Positions 23,656 through 35,084 of a stretch of 64,000 nucleotides of DNA are shown here, one piece after another; positions within the stretch are counted from its first letter, which is position 1; every line of letters begins with the position of its first letter. The stretch comes from Bolinopsis microptera. Its lineage: Eukaryota; Ctenophora; Tentaculata; Lobata; Bolinopsidae. The notes beneath the pieces were generated by a model, which ran no database searches, was not told where the DNA came from, and was given only the letters and a program-made list of their open reading frames with translations. The translations under genes were made by a program, and so were the position numbers. Location of the stretch: the NCBI RefSeq assembly GCF_026151205.1, contig NC_087072.1, positions 21,666,103 through 21,730,102 on the forward strand, written 5' to 3'.

Positions 23656-25468
23656 TTAAAATATATCGTTAGTTATAACTAGTATGTCCCTCTTCACCCT
23701 GTCACTCAGTCCTGGCACGATTCCTTCAATATCTTCCAAATTAAAAATATGTCCGCATTCATTTGTGAGAAGTTTAATGACTCCTTCCGTGAGTTCACAG
23801 TCCAGAAAGGGTCTGTTGTCACTATAGGACGTCAGCTGGCATGCTAACGCTTTTGCAAAGAACTCCCTATCTTCTTTCGTCACTGTGCGTCTAGGTTCTG
23901 GAAATATTATGACTGATATTGCTGATTCTTCACCACTCGCAGGAGCACAAAGTTAAATTGTTGTTGTTGTTATCATTACTTTTCGATAAAAGCAAAAAAG
24001 CACAGTTTAGGCATGAACGTTACAAATATTACATGTGATTTAAAACATTCGGTACTAAGTACTCAGTACTCACGCATGTCTACATCCGACCTCCTCTGCT
24101 TGTTATTCCGTTCCCGGAGTCTTTGAATGAGTGGGTCTTGGGAAGGTCTGCAAACATCGCAGCAAGTATCGTTATAAACGTTGTCATGCAGCTTGAGTAC
24201 CCCTGATGACATTTATGTCATCGCATTGAAATGGCTAAAATTTGTGATTTCAAATGCCGTTGGAGAACTTAAAGTATTTGCCAACTAATAAAGGATATTG
24301 AATTACTTTTTCAATTGTAGGACTACGTGGAGCTGTTTTACCTTTAAAGGTACCAGAAAGTATTATCCTACGGCAAGTTCCATTCTGGTCGCGGTACATA
24401 AGACACTCTCCGTCCATATCCCTGGTCTTGTTGTGCGTAAATACAATACATATCGCCTTTAGATTTGCACTTCTCCCAGCCCGACCTGAGATTAAAAAGC
24501 AACGTTTAAGACAATTAAGCTCGTTAAACCTTTAATAGAGGTATATGTGCAGAGCGCTCTATAAAATTATTACAAATAACTTAATTGTTTCACATTACCC
24601 ACCAATCATCTGGATGAAATCCTCTGCCGTACGAGCCATTTTCGAATGGATGACGTATTGGATCCCTAAAGAATATACATTTTTATCAAATTTACTATTA
24701 ACCGTGTTTAACACAGAGAATCCATTTGTTTGAAATAGACTGTTTAAAGGTGTTTAAAATAGTCTTCGATATACTTGGTGCCAAACATAGTACATACCTG
24801 CTGCATCAAATCCCATAGATAAGGCACTTGTAGCTATGACGAATTTGATACGCCCATTGATATTCATTAGATCAGCCGCTATTTCTTCCTGTTTACTGTC
24901 TGGTATCTGGGAGTGAAATACTTCAACAAGACTAATTTTCCTCGGATCCTTTTTGAGTGCCTGAAATTAAGAAAATGTCACTGGTAATTGGTAAATAATG
25001 AGTTCCGTACACAGTTAACTTTAGTTAAGTCGGTAGATGGTTTAAATGCTGATAACCCGGCACAAAAAGAAATTTTTAAACAACAGTTTAACAAGTTTAA
25101 GTATGAACAAGTTAAATGGTTATGTCAGTCTTCAATATTTTATATCCCATATAAGCTAAACATGTGGCCATAAAATGAATTATTTAAGTATGTGCACAAT
25201 CAATCATATTAATTGTATATATGCTGGCAAATAACCATTTTTACCTGCATGAATTCTAAATATCTATATCCGCAGTCAACCAACGAGTTTTCGAAGATTA
25301 TCACCCTGGGACACTCTTCTGCTTCATTCTCAAGTAAGGACACCAGTGGTACTATGTCTAGCTTTCCCGGGATATTAATTAAAGAAATCCTGCTATTAAC
25401 AGGATTTTGCGAGATTCTCATCAACTGATGCAACATTACAGAAAGTGTCACATATGCTCTAGTTCTTT
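23656..25468 (-). CDS. RecQ-like DNA helicase, C-terminal half
   Basis: Exons 25245-25468, 24798-24960, 24603-24665, 24342-24485, 24074-24202 and 23656-23897 splice in one frame with consensus sites, ending at a TAA at 23656 (about 320 codons). Exon 1 reads RTRAYVTLSV, the segment just after motif III. Exon 2 has FVIATSALSMGFDAAG (motif V). The join of exons 3 and 4 creates QMIGRAGR (motif VI, arginine finger). NDTCCDVC in exon 5 is a RecQ-type zinc-binding cysteine cluster. From family knowledge, RecQ helicases unwind DNA 3'-5' in repair; related genes are often multicopy in invertebrates. The motif I/II lobe was not found: a TIR element starts 55 bp upstream of the first visible exon, and no ATPase exon was recognised up to 36 kb. 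The gene may span a huge intron or be 5'-truncated. Confidence 0.8.
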
Positions 25469-26094
25469 CTAAATGTTAAAGCAGAGAAATCTGGCTATAT
25501 AATATATTTATCAAATAAATGTGGGGGGGGGTCCAACCCGATGTCCGATATGAGGGTTGATGAGGCCAAAATCGGAATCGGAAAAATCGGAAAAATCGGA
25601 AAATTGAGAAATTTTAGAGAATCGATCTCTAAAACCTCTCAGAAGTGATATAATTCAACCAGAACCCCTACATATGCTATATTGTTATGAGAAAACGAAC
25701 TAATTGGACATTCCAATAGTATGTTTTATGTGTTTTTCCACTGCAGGGGCTAGTATGCTCACTACTAGTTGGAGTTGTCATGTACTCCCAGACCCGAGTG
25801 CTTTGGCCTCTTGACGTGAGATCGATTGTTTCTGCTCATTAATTTTATTCCTGTTACTTGTTATTATGTATTAGTACAACACTAGGTACCGGGTTATATT
25901 TTGTGGTCCGGTCTTTAAACATACCATAATATCACTAGTACACTGCACCTTAAATGTATAGTCAAGTACATTTGTATCGTAACACATGCTTGGCTGGGGG
26001 ATCATGTTTTGTGTCCGTTCGGTACCCTGTATTTTCAAAACGGACAAAAAGTAGGGCGGACAAAAACGGACAAAAACAGACAAAACATTTAGAT

Positions 26095-26860
26095 GTCCTC
26101 CTCCTCCTCCTCCTAAGTCTTCCTCCTCCTGAGTCCTTCTCCTCCTCAGTCCTCTTCAGTCCTCTTCCTGACTCCTCGTCCTCGTCCTTCTCCTCAGTCC
26201 TCCTCACCTTCCTCCTCAATCCCCTTCTCCTCCTCAGTCCTACTCCCAGTCCTCCTCCTTCTCCTTCTCCTTCTCCTTCTTCTTCTCCTCCTCCTCATCC
26301 TCATTTCTCCTCCTGATCCTCCTTCTCCTTCTCCTTCTTCTTCTCCTCCTCCTCATCCTCATTTCTCCTCCTGATCCTCCTTCTCCTCCCCATCAGTCCT
26401 CCTCAGTCCTCCTCATAGTCGTCGTCCTCCTCCTGAGTCCTTCTCATCCTCCTCCACCTCCTGAGTCCACCTCCTGAGTCCTCCTCCTGAGTCCTCATCC
26501 TCCTCCTCAGTCATCATCCTCATCATCCTCCTCTTCAGTCTTCCTCCTGAGTCCTCCTCCTCGTCCTCCTCCACCTCCTCATTCCCCTCCTTATCCTCCT
26601 CCTCTTCAGTCCTCCTCATCCTCCTCCTCGTTCTCCTCCTTATCCTCCTCCTCCTCAGTCCTCCTCCTCATCCTCCTCCTCCTTCTCCTCTTCCTTCTCC
26701 TCCTAATCAGTCCTCCTCCTCAGTCGTCCTCCTCCTCTTCATTAGCCCTTGTCCTCATCCTCCTAGTCCTCGTCCTTAGTCCTCGTCCACATCCTCCTCA
26801 GTCTTCCTCCTCAGTCCTCCTCGTCCTCATCAGTCTCATCCTCCTCATCCTCCTCCCCAA
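26095..26860 (+). repeat. Irregular TCC-rich array, left part
   Basis: Long pyrimidine-only strand built of TCC triplets punctuated by AGTCCTCCTC-type units. Open frames on both strands here are low-complexity artefacts. The array continues at 28576 after the nested LINE. Confidence 0.95.
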
Positions 26861-28348
26861 TTTCTAGGAGTGACCTTGGACAGCAAACTCAACTTCAATG
26901 AACATATCATCAACACCACCAAAAAAGCCACGGCATCCCTCATGCAATGTCGAAGAGCTGTCGGCCCCACATGGGGTATGAGCCCCAAAACATGCAAATG
27001 GATGTACACGGCTGTCATCCGTCCAATCCTATCCTACTGCTGTAGTATATGGATCAGGGCCACTCAAACGGACTATAACGCGAAGAAACTCAAACGTGTT
27101 CAGGCATTGGCACTCACAATGATGTCTGGTGCCATGCCAAGCACACCTTTTATCGCATTGAATCACCTCACCGACACTTCTGACATCATACTGTTCCTGC
27201 AAGGCGAAGCAGCAAAGGGTGCGGCCAGGCTACAAGCTTATGGCAGCCTCACTCTTGAAACTATCGCCTTCAGGAAGGGAACTATCAAAAATCATACCAC
27301 TATCAACAAACAATTCATGGCAGACCTCATTATCCCACCTAGAGCAACGAGAGACCTAACAACACCAACCATGATGCTGGGACGGCACTTCACCGTCACA
27401 ACTCCTGGAGCCGATACCACTGAATATAGGAATTCACTTCAAAACACCATTGACAACATTACCAGTGAAACGATCACCTGCTACACTGACGGGTCACTCA
27501 CAGACTCAGGATGCGGGGCTGGCTATATCATCACAACTGACAACAATAACACCACCCTTGAAGAAAGATCATTCAAGCTCCCTGATTATTGCACTGTTTA
27601 CCAAACAGAGCTCTCCGCCATCATTGAAGCTTGCAAATATCTCTCTACCTATACCAACACACATATCATCATATGGTCTGACAGTCTCTCATCTATACAA
27701 GCTATCTCTGCGCTTTCAACGCGGAGTATAACTACAAGAGACTGTTACGACTCTCTTAATGCACTCGGAACCAACAACACGCTAGAGATACGATGGATTG
27801 CAGCACACATCGGATTGTGGGGGAACGAAAAAGCAGATGAGCTGGCCAAGCTTGGTACAACCAGTGAATCCACTTTGAAGTGTCCAATTCCACAATCCTA
27901 CATCAAGCGTCAAATCGACAACAAAGTCAATAGACTGAATCAGGAAACTTGGTTAACTGACGGTCCCAGACACACCAAACTGACACTCGGCCACAAGCAT
28001 GCCAAAATCATCAAAAACCTCAACACTACACTCAGCAAAAACAGACAAGATTACAGAACTGCAGTTCACCTCATCACGGGTCACTGCGGCTTAAACAAAC
28101 ACCTTCACACCATTTGCAAATCAAACACCAGTGCTTGTCCTATGTGCGGCGACGGAGAGGAAACTGTCTCACACTTCCTTGGACAGTGTCCAGCAATTGC
28201 CCAAATTAGAGGTCAATATTTCCAGGACTACTACCTCTCTGTCAATGACATATTCGACAACCAACACATCACCACAATTGTCAATTTCGCAAACCGCACC
28301 AAACGCTTAATTGTGCCGGAAGAGCTGGATCAGACCGGGGTGACTTAA
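26861..28348 (+). CDS. LINE ORF2 C-terminus: RT thumb, RNase H, zinc knuckle (5'-truncated)
   Basis: The frame is open from the truncation point (FLGVTLDSKLNFNEH) to TAA at 28348. Numbered from the GTG at 26870, there is an RT thumb region, then RNase H with D207 (CYTDGS), E247 (YQTELSA), D271 (WSDSLSS) and H313/D323 (AAHIGLWGNEKADELAK), then a C423-x2-C426...H435...C440 knuckle. An RNase H after RT is typical of I, R1 and related LINE clades. The frame is undamaged, suggesting a recent insertion, but without its 5' part it cannot move alone. Confidence 0.85.
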   Translation, partial: FLGVTLDSKLNFNEHIINTTKKATASLMQCRRAVGPTWGMSPKTCKWMYTAVIRPILSYCCSIWIRATQTDYNAKKLKRVQALALTMMSGAMPSTPFIALNHLTDTSDIILFLQGEAAKGAARLQAYGSLTLETIAFRKGTIKNHTTINKQFMADLIIPPRATRDLTTPTMMLGRHFTVTTPGADTTEYRNSLQNTIDNITSETITCYTDGSLTDSGCGAGYIITTDNNNTTLEERSFKLPDYCTVYQTELSAIIEACKYLSTYTNTHIIIWSDSLSSIQAISALSTRSITTRDCYDSLNALGTNNTLEIRWIAAHIGLWGNEKADELAKLGTTSESTLKCPIPQSYIKRQIDNKVNRLNQETWLTDGPRHTKLTLGHKHAKIIKNLNTTLSKNRQDYRTAVHLITGHCGLNKHLHTICKSNTSACPMCGDGEETVSHFLGQCPAIAQIRGQYFQDYYLSVNDIFDNQHITTIVNFANRTKRLIVPEELDQTGVT

Positions 28349-28575
28349 AGTATTATCTCATATGCTGTCTCGTCTCGTTTTACTTTTCCAAACCCAGCTG
28401 GCATTTAAGCGTATCATTTTGACTCATATATCATCTTACACCATCCTCCACCAATCACTCTGATTTCACCGGCAACCTTCCCCAAGGTTGCCACACCCCA
28501 GAGGTAGGCAGAGCATCTCAATGCTATCCTCTCGTGGGCTATCTTGGCCCAGCCTCTCTTAAAAAAAAAAAAAAA
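26861..28575 (+). mobile_element. 5'-truncated I-type LINE nested in the TCC array
   Basis: The insertion is bounded by TCCTCCTCCCCAA on both sides (26848-26860 and 28576-28588), a 13-bp target-site duplication, and ends in about 15 A (28561-28575). It contains the 3' part of ORF2 and a short 3' UTR ending GGCCCAGCCTCTCTT. Orientation and truncation are typical of target-primed reverse transcription. Confidence 0.9.
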
Positions 28576-29630
28576 TCCTCCTCCCCAAGGCCCAAGTCCT
28601 CCTCTTCCTCAGTCCTCCCCCAGTCCTCCTTCTCATCCTCCTCATCCTCTTCAGTCCTCATCTTGTTCCTCCTCAGTCCTCCTCTTCCTCCTACTCGTCA
28701 GTCCTCCTCCGCAGTCCTTCTCCTCAGTCCTCCTCCTCCGCAGTCCTTCTCCTCCTCGTCAGTCTTCCTCCTCACCAGTCCTCCTTCTCCTTCTTCTCCT
28801 CCTACTCCTAAGTCCTCCTCCTCCTCCTCCTCAGTCCTCCTCCTCCCTCTCATCCTTTTCCTCCTTCTCCTCCTTCTCCTCCTACTCCTAAGTCATCCTC
28901 CTGCTCCTCAGTCCTCCCCCAGTCCTCCTCCTCATCAGTCCTTCCCCAGTCCTCCTTCTCCTCCTCCTCATCCTCAGTCCTCCTCCTCATCATCCTCCTC
29001 AGTCCTCCTCCTCCTCAGTCCTCCCTAAGTCCTCCTCTTCCTCAGTCCTCCCCAGTCCTCCTTCTCCTCCTCATCCCCTCAGTCCTCCTCCTCAGTCCTC
29101 CTCGTCCTTAGTCCTCCCCCAGTCCTCCTTCTCCTCATCCTCAGTCCTCCTCCTCAGTCCTCGTCCTTCTCCTTTTTAACAGTCCTCCTCCTCAGTCTTC
29201 CTCCTCGTCCTCGCTCTCGTCCTCCTCCTTCTCCTCCTTCTCGTCTTCCTCCACCAATCCTGCTCCTCTTCCTCAGTCCTCCCTCTCCTCTTCAGTCCTC
29301 TTCCTCCTCAGTCCTTCTCGGTCCTCCTCTTTCTCCTCAGTCTTCCTCCTTCTCCTCCTCCTCCTCAGTTCTCTTCCTCATCCTCCTCCTTCTTCTCTTC
29401 CTTCTCCTCCTAATCAGTCCTCCTCCTAATCAGTCCTCCTCCTCAGTCGTCCTCCTCCTCGTCCTTAGTCCTCGTCCTCATCGTCCTTAGTCCTCGTCCT
29501 CATCCTCCTAGTCCTCGTCCTTAGTCCTCGTCCTCATCCTCCTAGTGCTCGTCCTGGTCCTCCTCAGTCTTCCTCCTCTGTCCTCCTCAGTCCTCCTTCT
29601 CCTCAGTCCTCCTCCTCCTCATCAGTTTAC
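28576..29630 (+). repeat. Irregular TCC-rich array, right part
   Basis: Continuation of the same pyrimidine array after the LINE, with higher-order phrases such as CTTAGTCCTCGTCCTCATCC repeated near 29460-29540. The Ser/Pro-rich open frames at 28534-29028 are translations of this simple repeat, not genes. Confidence 0.95.
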
Positions 29631-30731
29631 ACAATTTATTGTTACTAAAATGTTTTTAAACGCATTTGAGTCTGTAACATATTGACATGTTACTGTTACT
29701 GACTCAAAATGTGCTCGAGAATTTTTTTGTTTAATAGAGTTTTACTCTCCAGTACTATGGAAAAGTTGTTACATGATAAATAAAGATTTTGATAAATAAA
29801 GTGATTTTCATCCCTTTTAATGTTATTGAAAATTGTGTAGACTATTCTTTGTATCTAACTGAGGATTGGAAGTTTGAGAAAGGACCAGTCATTAACCGTG
29901 CTACCCATTTCTGCAGATAGCCTGTTACAAATTGTGGAGACAAATTGTGGAGACAATTTAAATCAAAAGTTACTAAAGCGTTCGCTATTTGTTACGATTG
30001 TTATTACCAACCGTACCTCTTTCAATTGTGGACCGGGGTGGATGTTTCTGTCAAACAAGAGTTGATTCGACATTGTGTTGTTTTTCGGACGAAACGATTC
30101 TTGTTTGGAACAAGATACCATTTTGGAGTTCTGGGACCACCACCAATCGATTTCTTGTCATATTTGAGTACAGTAATAGCTACCTATATCGCCTAGAAAC
30201 CTCAGAGGGAAGATTTAAATTTTCCCGATTTTTCCGATATGAGGGTTGATGAGGCCAAAATCGGGATCGGAATGATCGGAATTGATCGGGTTGGACCCCC
30301 CCCAATGTGTAATAACAACAGATGTATACAATTACTGCAATTCTAAAAAATTTAAGTTTACATTAATGTGCTGATACGATACACTCCAAAATATTCCTAA
30401 TTTTGTGTTGTTATCATAATCCCATTCCGCAGGGCACAACACCACAACTTCAGAAGATGCAAGGAGCGTGTTCTTAACTCTCCAAAACGAAGGTTGGTGA
30501 ACAATAGAAAAATTGATATTTTGTTGGTTGGCGTTATCATGGTGAGAAACCAGGGGTATTACGAGATATTATAACGTCCCGAAGGTCATTTTAATTGTAA
30601 TATTTATCCAATCTAGTACAATAATGTAGACCAAGGAATACCGATAGGGCAGCTAAGTAATTAAGTTTTCAAACTGGGGCGTTTTGAACATTATAGTACC
30701 TAACCACAAATGTTTAAAACTTCCGAGAATG

Positions 30732-31657
30732 GGCAGTATCGAGATAGCCCGACCACTGTCCGCGGACAGTTGTCCGCAGACTGTATAATAACAGTATCCC
30801 CTGAATCAAGCAAACAGGTGTTTGCGAATAGTTCAAAATAGATTCAAATGTGGTCTCTCGGATATAATTAGTTACTAATAATATTGATTGCTCAATGAAA
30901 TAAATGATTACGATTAAAATGTGGTATATAAGTCGTTCGTTTTTGGTGAAGTATTATCAGTTGCCATCATCAACAACAACAACTATTCCAATTCCTGACA
31001 TGGTACTCTTCTGTCTAATGGACGAAATTAATGGATACACCGCCTCCCTCGAGACTTCCTATTCCAGAAAAACCTACTAAAGAGCTCCATGTCCTGTTCT
31101 GGGTGTAATGCATCTATGTCCCTGGTTCCCTCCTCGTCCTCGAAGTCTCCAGATGGACTGATATGGCGCTGCTCCCCCTGCAAGAAGTACAAGAATATCA
31201 GAACAGACAGCATCCTCTCTGGACAGAAGCTCGCTCTCAAGACCTTCATACAACTGCTGTTCGCAGAGTAGGGCTGAGTTCATCCGTTTCGTTTTCTCTG
31301 AGACCATAGTTGTAGTTGTTCAAGAAGGAGTTGATTATAGAAATGATTGATGCAGTCTGATAATAGTTATTCTTTATATATTGCATGATGTGAACTGATC
31401 TCGTAAGGTTGCTTAATCGTTTAATAAGCCTTGACACCACCGCTGATTGAAATTCGCGTGCGATGATGTGAACCCTGCTTGACTCAGGGGATGATGTGAA
31501 CCCTGCTTGATTCAATGATTCAGGGGATGATGTGAACCCTGCTTGATTCAGGGGATACTGTTATTATACAGTAATATGATCTGGTAGACAGGTGTCTGCG
31601 GACAACTGACCGCGGACAGTTGTCCGCGGACAGTGGTCGGGCTATCTCGATACTGCC
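30732..31657 (+). mobile_element. Merlin-type DNA transposon, deleted copy
   Basis: A 926-bp element starting GGCAGTATCGAGATAGCCCG and ending with its exact inverse; inverted repeats extend past CCACTGTCCGCGGACA, and a second inverted block (ATACTGTTATTATACAG) lies further in. It is flanked by CGAGAATG on both sides (30724-30731, 31658-31665). The 8-bp duplication, GG start and encoded zinc ribbon together point to Merlin. Most of the transposase is gone. Three copies of a GATGATGTGAACCCTGCTTGA unit (about 31460-31550) form a small internal tandem. Confidence 0.85.
31089..31271 (+). pseudogene. Merlin/ISXO2-like transposase zinc-ribbon remnant
   Basis: The frame, open from about 31033, encodes CSGC...DGLIWRCSPC followed by KNIRTDSILSGQKLALKTFI, the N-terminal zinc ribbon and helix of IS1595/Merlin transposases (family pattern CPxC...DGxxWRCxxC...SIRxxSxF). 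It ends at a TAG where the DDE catalytic domain should begin. No DDE motif is present in the remaining 390 bp of the element, so it is a truncated relic. Confidence 0.75.
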
Positions 31658-31665
31658 CGAGAATG

Positions 31666-33572
31666 TTGGGTTAATACAGTGGGTGCTTAATATGTTTACG
31701 GCATGTCTAAATAAGAGAGTTTGAATGCACGTCACGTGATATAGTTAACAGTCAGTGTAATTACGAGTCAGGGAATGTGTCTAGCTATACAGGGCCCTTT
31801 GGTGTATTTGTAATAAATTTTTAGTGACGTGACACCTCTTAGTAATAAGTAGTGACGATTAACGGGACAAATTATGGTTAATTTTCTAAAAAACTAGCAA
31901 ATATGTCACCTTTAGATAAAAAAAGGACCCACGCTCAAACATTTTTCGAGGTACGTTAAGCGCGCGCACCGCAGTTCCTTTTAATATGATTATGACGTAT
32001 CGTCTCGGTTTAACAATCATAACGTGATCACGTACTGTACGTGACCTATAATCTTACTTATTTAGTGAACAAAGAGTGTGAGAGAGTGTGAAAGTAAAAG
32101 TACTATACTATACTGCGAAACGGACAAATTGGTTTAGTCAATAAACTGGGATGAACCGCTTTTTTGTGTTACGCCTTACGGTCAGATAAATAAACTACTG
32201 TATTCTGGTCCCAATAGTTTACTGTGACTTTTGAGTTGAAGATTAGGCGTACATCATAATGTCCCTAGTGTTTTGTTTAGCTCACCAAGGTTTAAGGACT
32301 ATTTGAAAGTGAGGGATTTTACTAAGAAGAAGCAAACATCGACCAATAGCTCTTGTTAATGCTATTTGTTTGTTTAAAAGGCGAAATGTGGGATTCTATT
32401 CGCTTTAAATCCGGTTCCATAATGATACTTGACTTAGTGCGGCTTTGATGTCCGAGCAAAGCTATTATAAATTAAACCTTAGTTTGTTAAAGTTGGCGGT
32501 TTTTCAAGAATCTCCGCCATACTGTCCATATCTCAGTTCTCGATAGGCGTAGAATCGTATCATACTGATAACTGATGTTGTGAGCAAAAACAACATAACC
32601 CCTCCCGCCTTGAGCCTTCCTGCTCGATATTATAATATTATATAAATTAGTGCTATCCCCAGATGGGTTTAAAGCTAATGGTGCTACTAATAGTTTTGCC
32701 TTTGGTATTTGAGACGGGTTTTGAGAAAATCTCTCTAAACAGGCATATTTACATGTTAGTGTGTTACTGAAATCTGTAATCTTTTCGGCAAATGCCAGCT
32801 ACTGTAATAAACCAGAATTATAGCATATATTCTAAGATGACACTTATACGCAGCTCTGAACATCATACATTCTATTCAACTGTAATTATAGTGTTTAGAA
32901 TTTGTATAATGTACTGGCACGTCTGCCAGCTTTATTCTGACACAATAGATATAAATCACTCTACACGACACCGGAACTTCGATATGTTCCTAAGTTATAA
33001 GTTACGTGAATTTTCAAGTGCATACGGTAAAGTGATCTTTCCTTCAGTTACGCAATTAAATAACTATTCGAAAACTGAAAGACTAGTTGTTCCCCTTGAA
33101 GATGTATGTACAGTAAAGCTTTGAACCCCGGCCCAAATTAATATCGCCTCAATCGAAAGTTGCTGGTAACAACTTATAAGTCAGTCTGATATTTCAGTCT
33201 CGGTGTAATTTTGTGTCGCCAAGCAAGGATAAATATACAGGGGGGAGGGGGGCAAAAGTCCTAATAGCTCAGTCACTGAGTGCCCAATCGAAATAATTCA
33301 ATCGCATTACATTTGTCCTGAAAAAAAATGAGAATTCTGGTTTCTCATATGACCGAGATATAATACTATAATATCTTCGCCACAGTATGCCATCTGCAAA
33401 GCAACAACCCTCTAAAATAAGACACGACGTTGGTATAAGACCCAACTTATGCCCACTGACCAGAGCTGGTCCAGATTCCAGAACTCAGAAGTCGATGGTA
33501 ACCCTCCTGTTATGAGAGGGGGGGGGGCAACGTAGAATTCTACTCTACTTTATTCTACTTTATTCTACGTTC

Positions 33573-33607
<35 letters not shown>

Positions 33608-34303
33608 TATGAGAATATTATCTAGCTGCTGTACGCTGCTTAGGATTTGTTTTTGTTCAGGGGCAGGCTTGTCACATAGGTCCAGGGCTTCCGGACTTTT
33701 GGGCATGGTGCAGGTTGTGGTACACACTCAACTAGGTGGTCTGAGAGTCGGAAAATCTCCAAAAAGAGATGTCATCAGAATGTAAGCCACTACCTGACTA
33801 ACCTGTGAATAGAGTTTTCTAGACTCAATAATCATGGCAGGTAGTATCTTCGGTGCGTTGCTGAGATACCGATTTAGTGAGTAGTAGGATGGTCATCAAA
33901 TCAGAAAAGGCAGACCTGAGTTGATAGCACGGTACTTGTAACGGTTTCCTCATTCTGCTCTCAGACTGACTAATGTCTCCACTTTTTTATCTCCTGTTAA
34001 GATTATCATTTCTCCGCTGTTAGGATTGTTCAATTATGCTTTTTATTTTGGACACACCATTGAGCCAGATTGTCGCAGCGTATGTCAGAGAAGTTCTGAG
34101 TATAAATATTATATAGGCTTATTCTGTCACAAACAATGAATTATTAATCTCATTTGCCCTATCCCCAAGTTCTGATAAGTCTACAAAGAAGATCAGTAAA
34201 AAATAACTGGGATATCATTACAGTTATTAAAGTTCCGATCGATGCTATTAGCCCAAATGAATGGGTTTTTATATAGATTCTAAACGAACACTTATTCTTT
34301 CAG
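31666..34303. other. Stretch without recognised gene
   Basis: A 110-codon frame at 32792-33124 has no motif I recognise and lacks supporting context; it may be chance. Also present are a G-rich patch at 33239-33255 and the G-run foldback element at 33518-33607. No helicase motif I/II exon for the gene to the left was found on the minus strand. Confidence 0.45.
33518..33607. mobile_element. 90-bp foldback with G-run/C-run ends
   Basis: Ten G then CAACGTAGAAT at the left, and ATTCTACGTTCA then about 34 C at the right, form inverted arms. Between them lies TTCTACTCTACTTTATTCTA and a second TTCTACTTTATTCTA-like unit. TATGAGA flanks both sides (33511-33517, 33608-33614), a 7-bp apparent target duplication. 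Too small to code. Confidence 0.6.
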
Positions 34304-35084
34304 GAGGGGATCTGCAATAAACAAAGACGATATATTTTTGGCCAGAAATTTGCGGAGTTCCTTCGTCTTGTATTGATATCGGTCTTGGCTGCAGTTGTAT
34401 CTCTCGAAATCAGGTATTCACTATTAAAAGCTATCCTGCCTGGCTTAAATCCTGGTTGTTAAAATTAAAAGCCTTTTTGCATGGTCATCTTTAATTAAAA
34501 ATAAATCAGCTTTGTTAATAATTTACTGACCTCCTGGGGAGATCTCGATCTGCAGAACATTGTCCTTCCTGATATCCCTACTTGCAACAGGAACGGAAGA
34601 CCTTCTATCCTTCATTACTCAAATCCGTCAACTCAACAACCAGCCCAGGAGAATAAAAGGAATTACTAGAGCTTAACTTATCCATGGAGAAAGCATAGAG
34701 ATGAAGGAAGGATGCGTCTTCCAGATACAAAGACCTGGAGCTGACCACCATGTCAGATGGATGGCTAAGTCCATATACATTATGAAAATGATTCTACTTC
34801 ACTAGATACCACTTCACTGGACGAAGAAGAGAGACGTGCAGAAGATGGCTCACGTTGTTGTCTTCGTTTACTTAAGAGCTTGGTTCAACGCTCCTTTCCT
34901 TGAATCTGCAGCCTCCGCCGACACCCGTTTGTTACAGAGTCTTCAGAAGTACAAGAGTGTGGACAGAGTACTGAGTATTAGCCATAATCACGACAGTCCT
35001 CAAGACATACCTTTAGAGCGAAGAACTCTCCTTGCAGCAAGAATAGGCCAACAAACTCTTGAAGCAATTCAAGTTGGAACTTGA
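34304..35084 (+). pseudogene. Broken transposon-associated gene of a multicopy invertebrate family
   Basis: A segment with AG acceptor and GT donor (34304-34408) reads GQKFAEFLRLVLISVLAA, resembling the DYREFLELxLIFLG block of a widespread family of uncharacterised, repeat-associated invertebrate proteins. Downstream, PGADHHVRWMAKSIYIMKM (from about 34733; family PGAMHHARWMAKxIYSLKI) runs into an in-frame TAG at 34804-34806, then continues as VFVYLRAWFNAPFLESAA and DTRLLQSLQKYKSVD to a stop at 35084. Block order agrees with the family as I remember it. At least one nonsense codon breaks it. The host transposon superfamily is unknown to me. Confidence 0.55.

Larger units (their letters stand above)
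25524..30303. mobile_element. 4.8-kb non-autonomous DNA element with G-run inverted termini
   Basis: The left end reads eight G then TCCAACCCGAT, and the right end is its exact 19-bp inverse (30285-30303). AATGTG flanks both sides (25518-25523, 30304-30309), a 6-bp target-site duplication. Just inside each end is CCGATATGAGGGTTGATGAG followed by GCCAAAATCGG in the same orientation, plus ATCGGAA-type short repeats. The interior has no transposase; it is mostly TCC-rich arrays and a nested LINE. It sits next to the helicase exons. The superfamily was not assigned; a 6-bp duplication would fit Dada or Maverick-like groups, but the termini do not decide. Confidence 0.75.

Noticed and set aside
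28534-29028. 164-codon Ser/Pro-rich open frame (and others in the TCC arrays)
   Set aside because: Direct translation of a TCC-rich simple repeat; long frames are expected because the strand lacks stop codons.
32792-33124. 110-codon plus-strand frame
   Set aside because: No motif recognised and composition like the surrounding AT-rich DNA.
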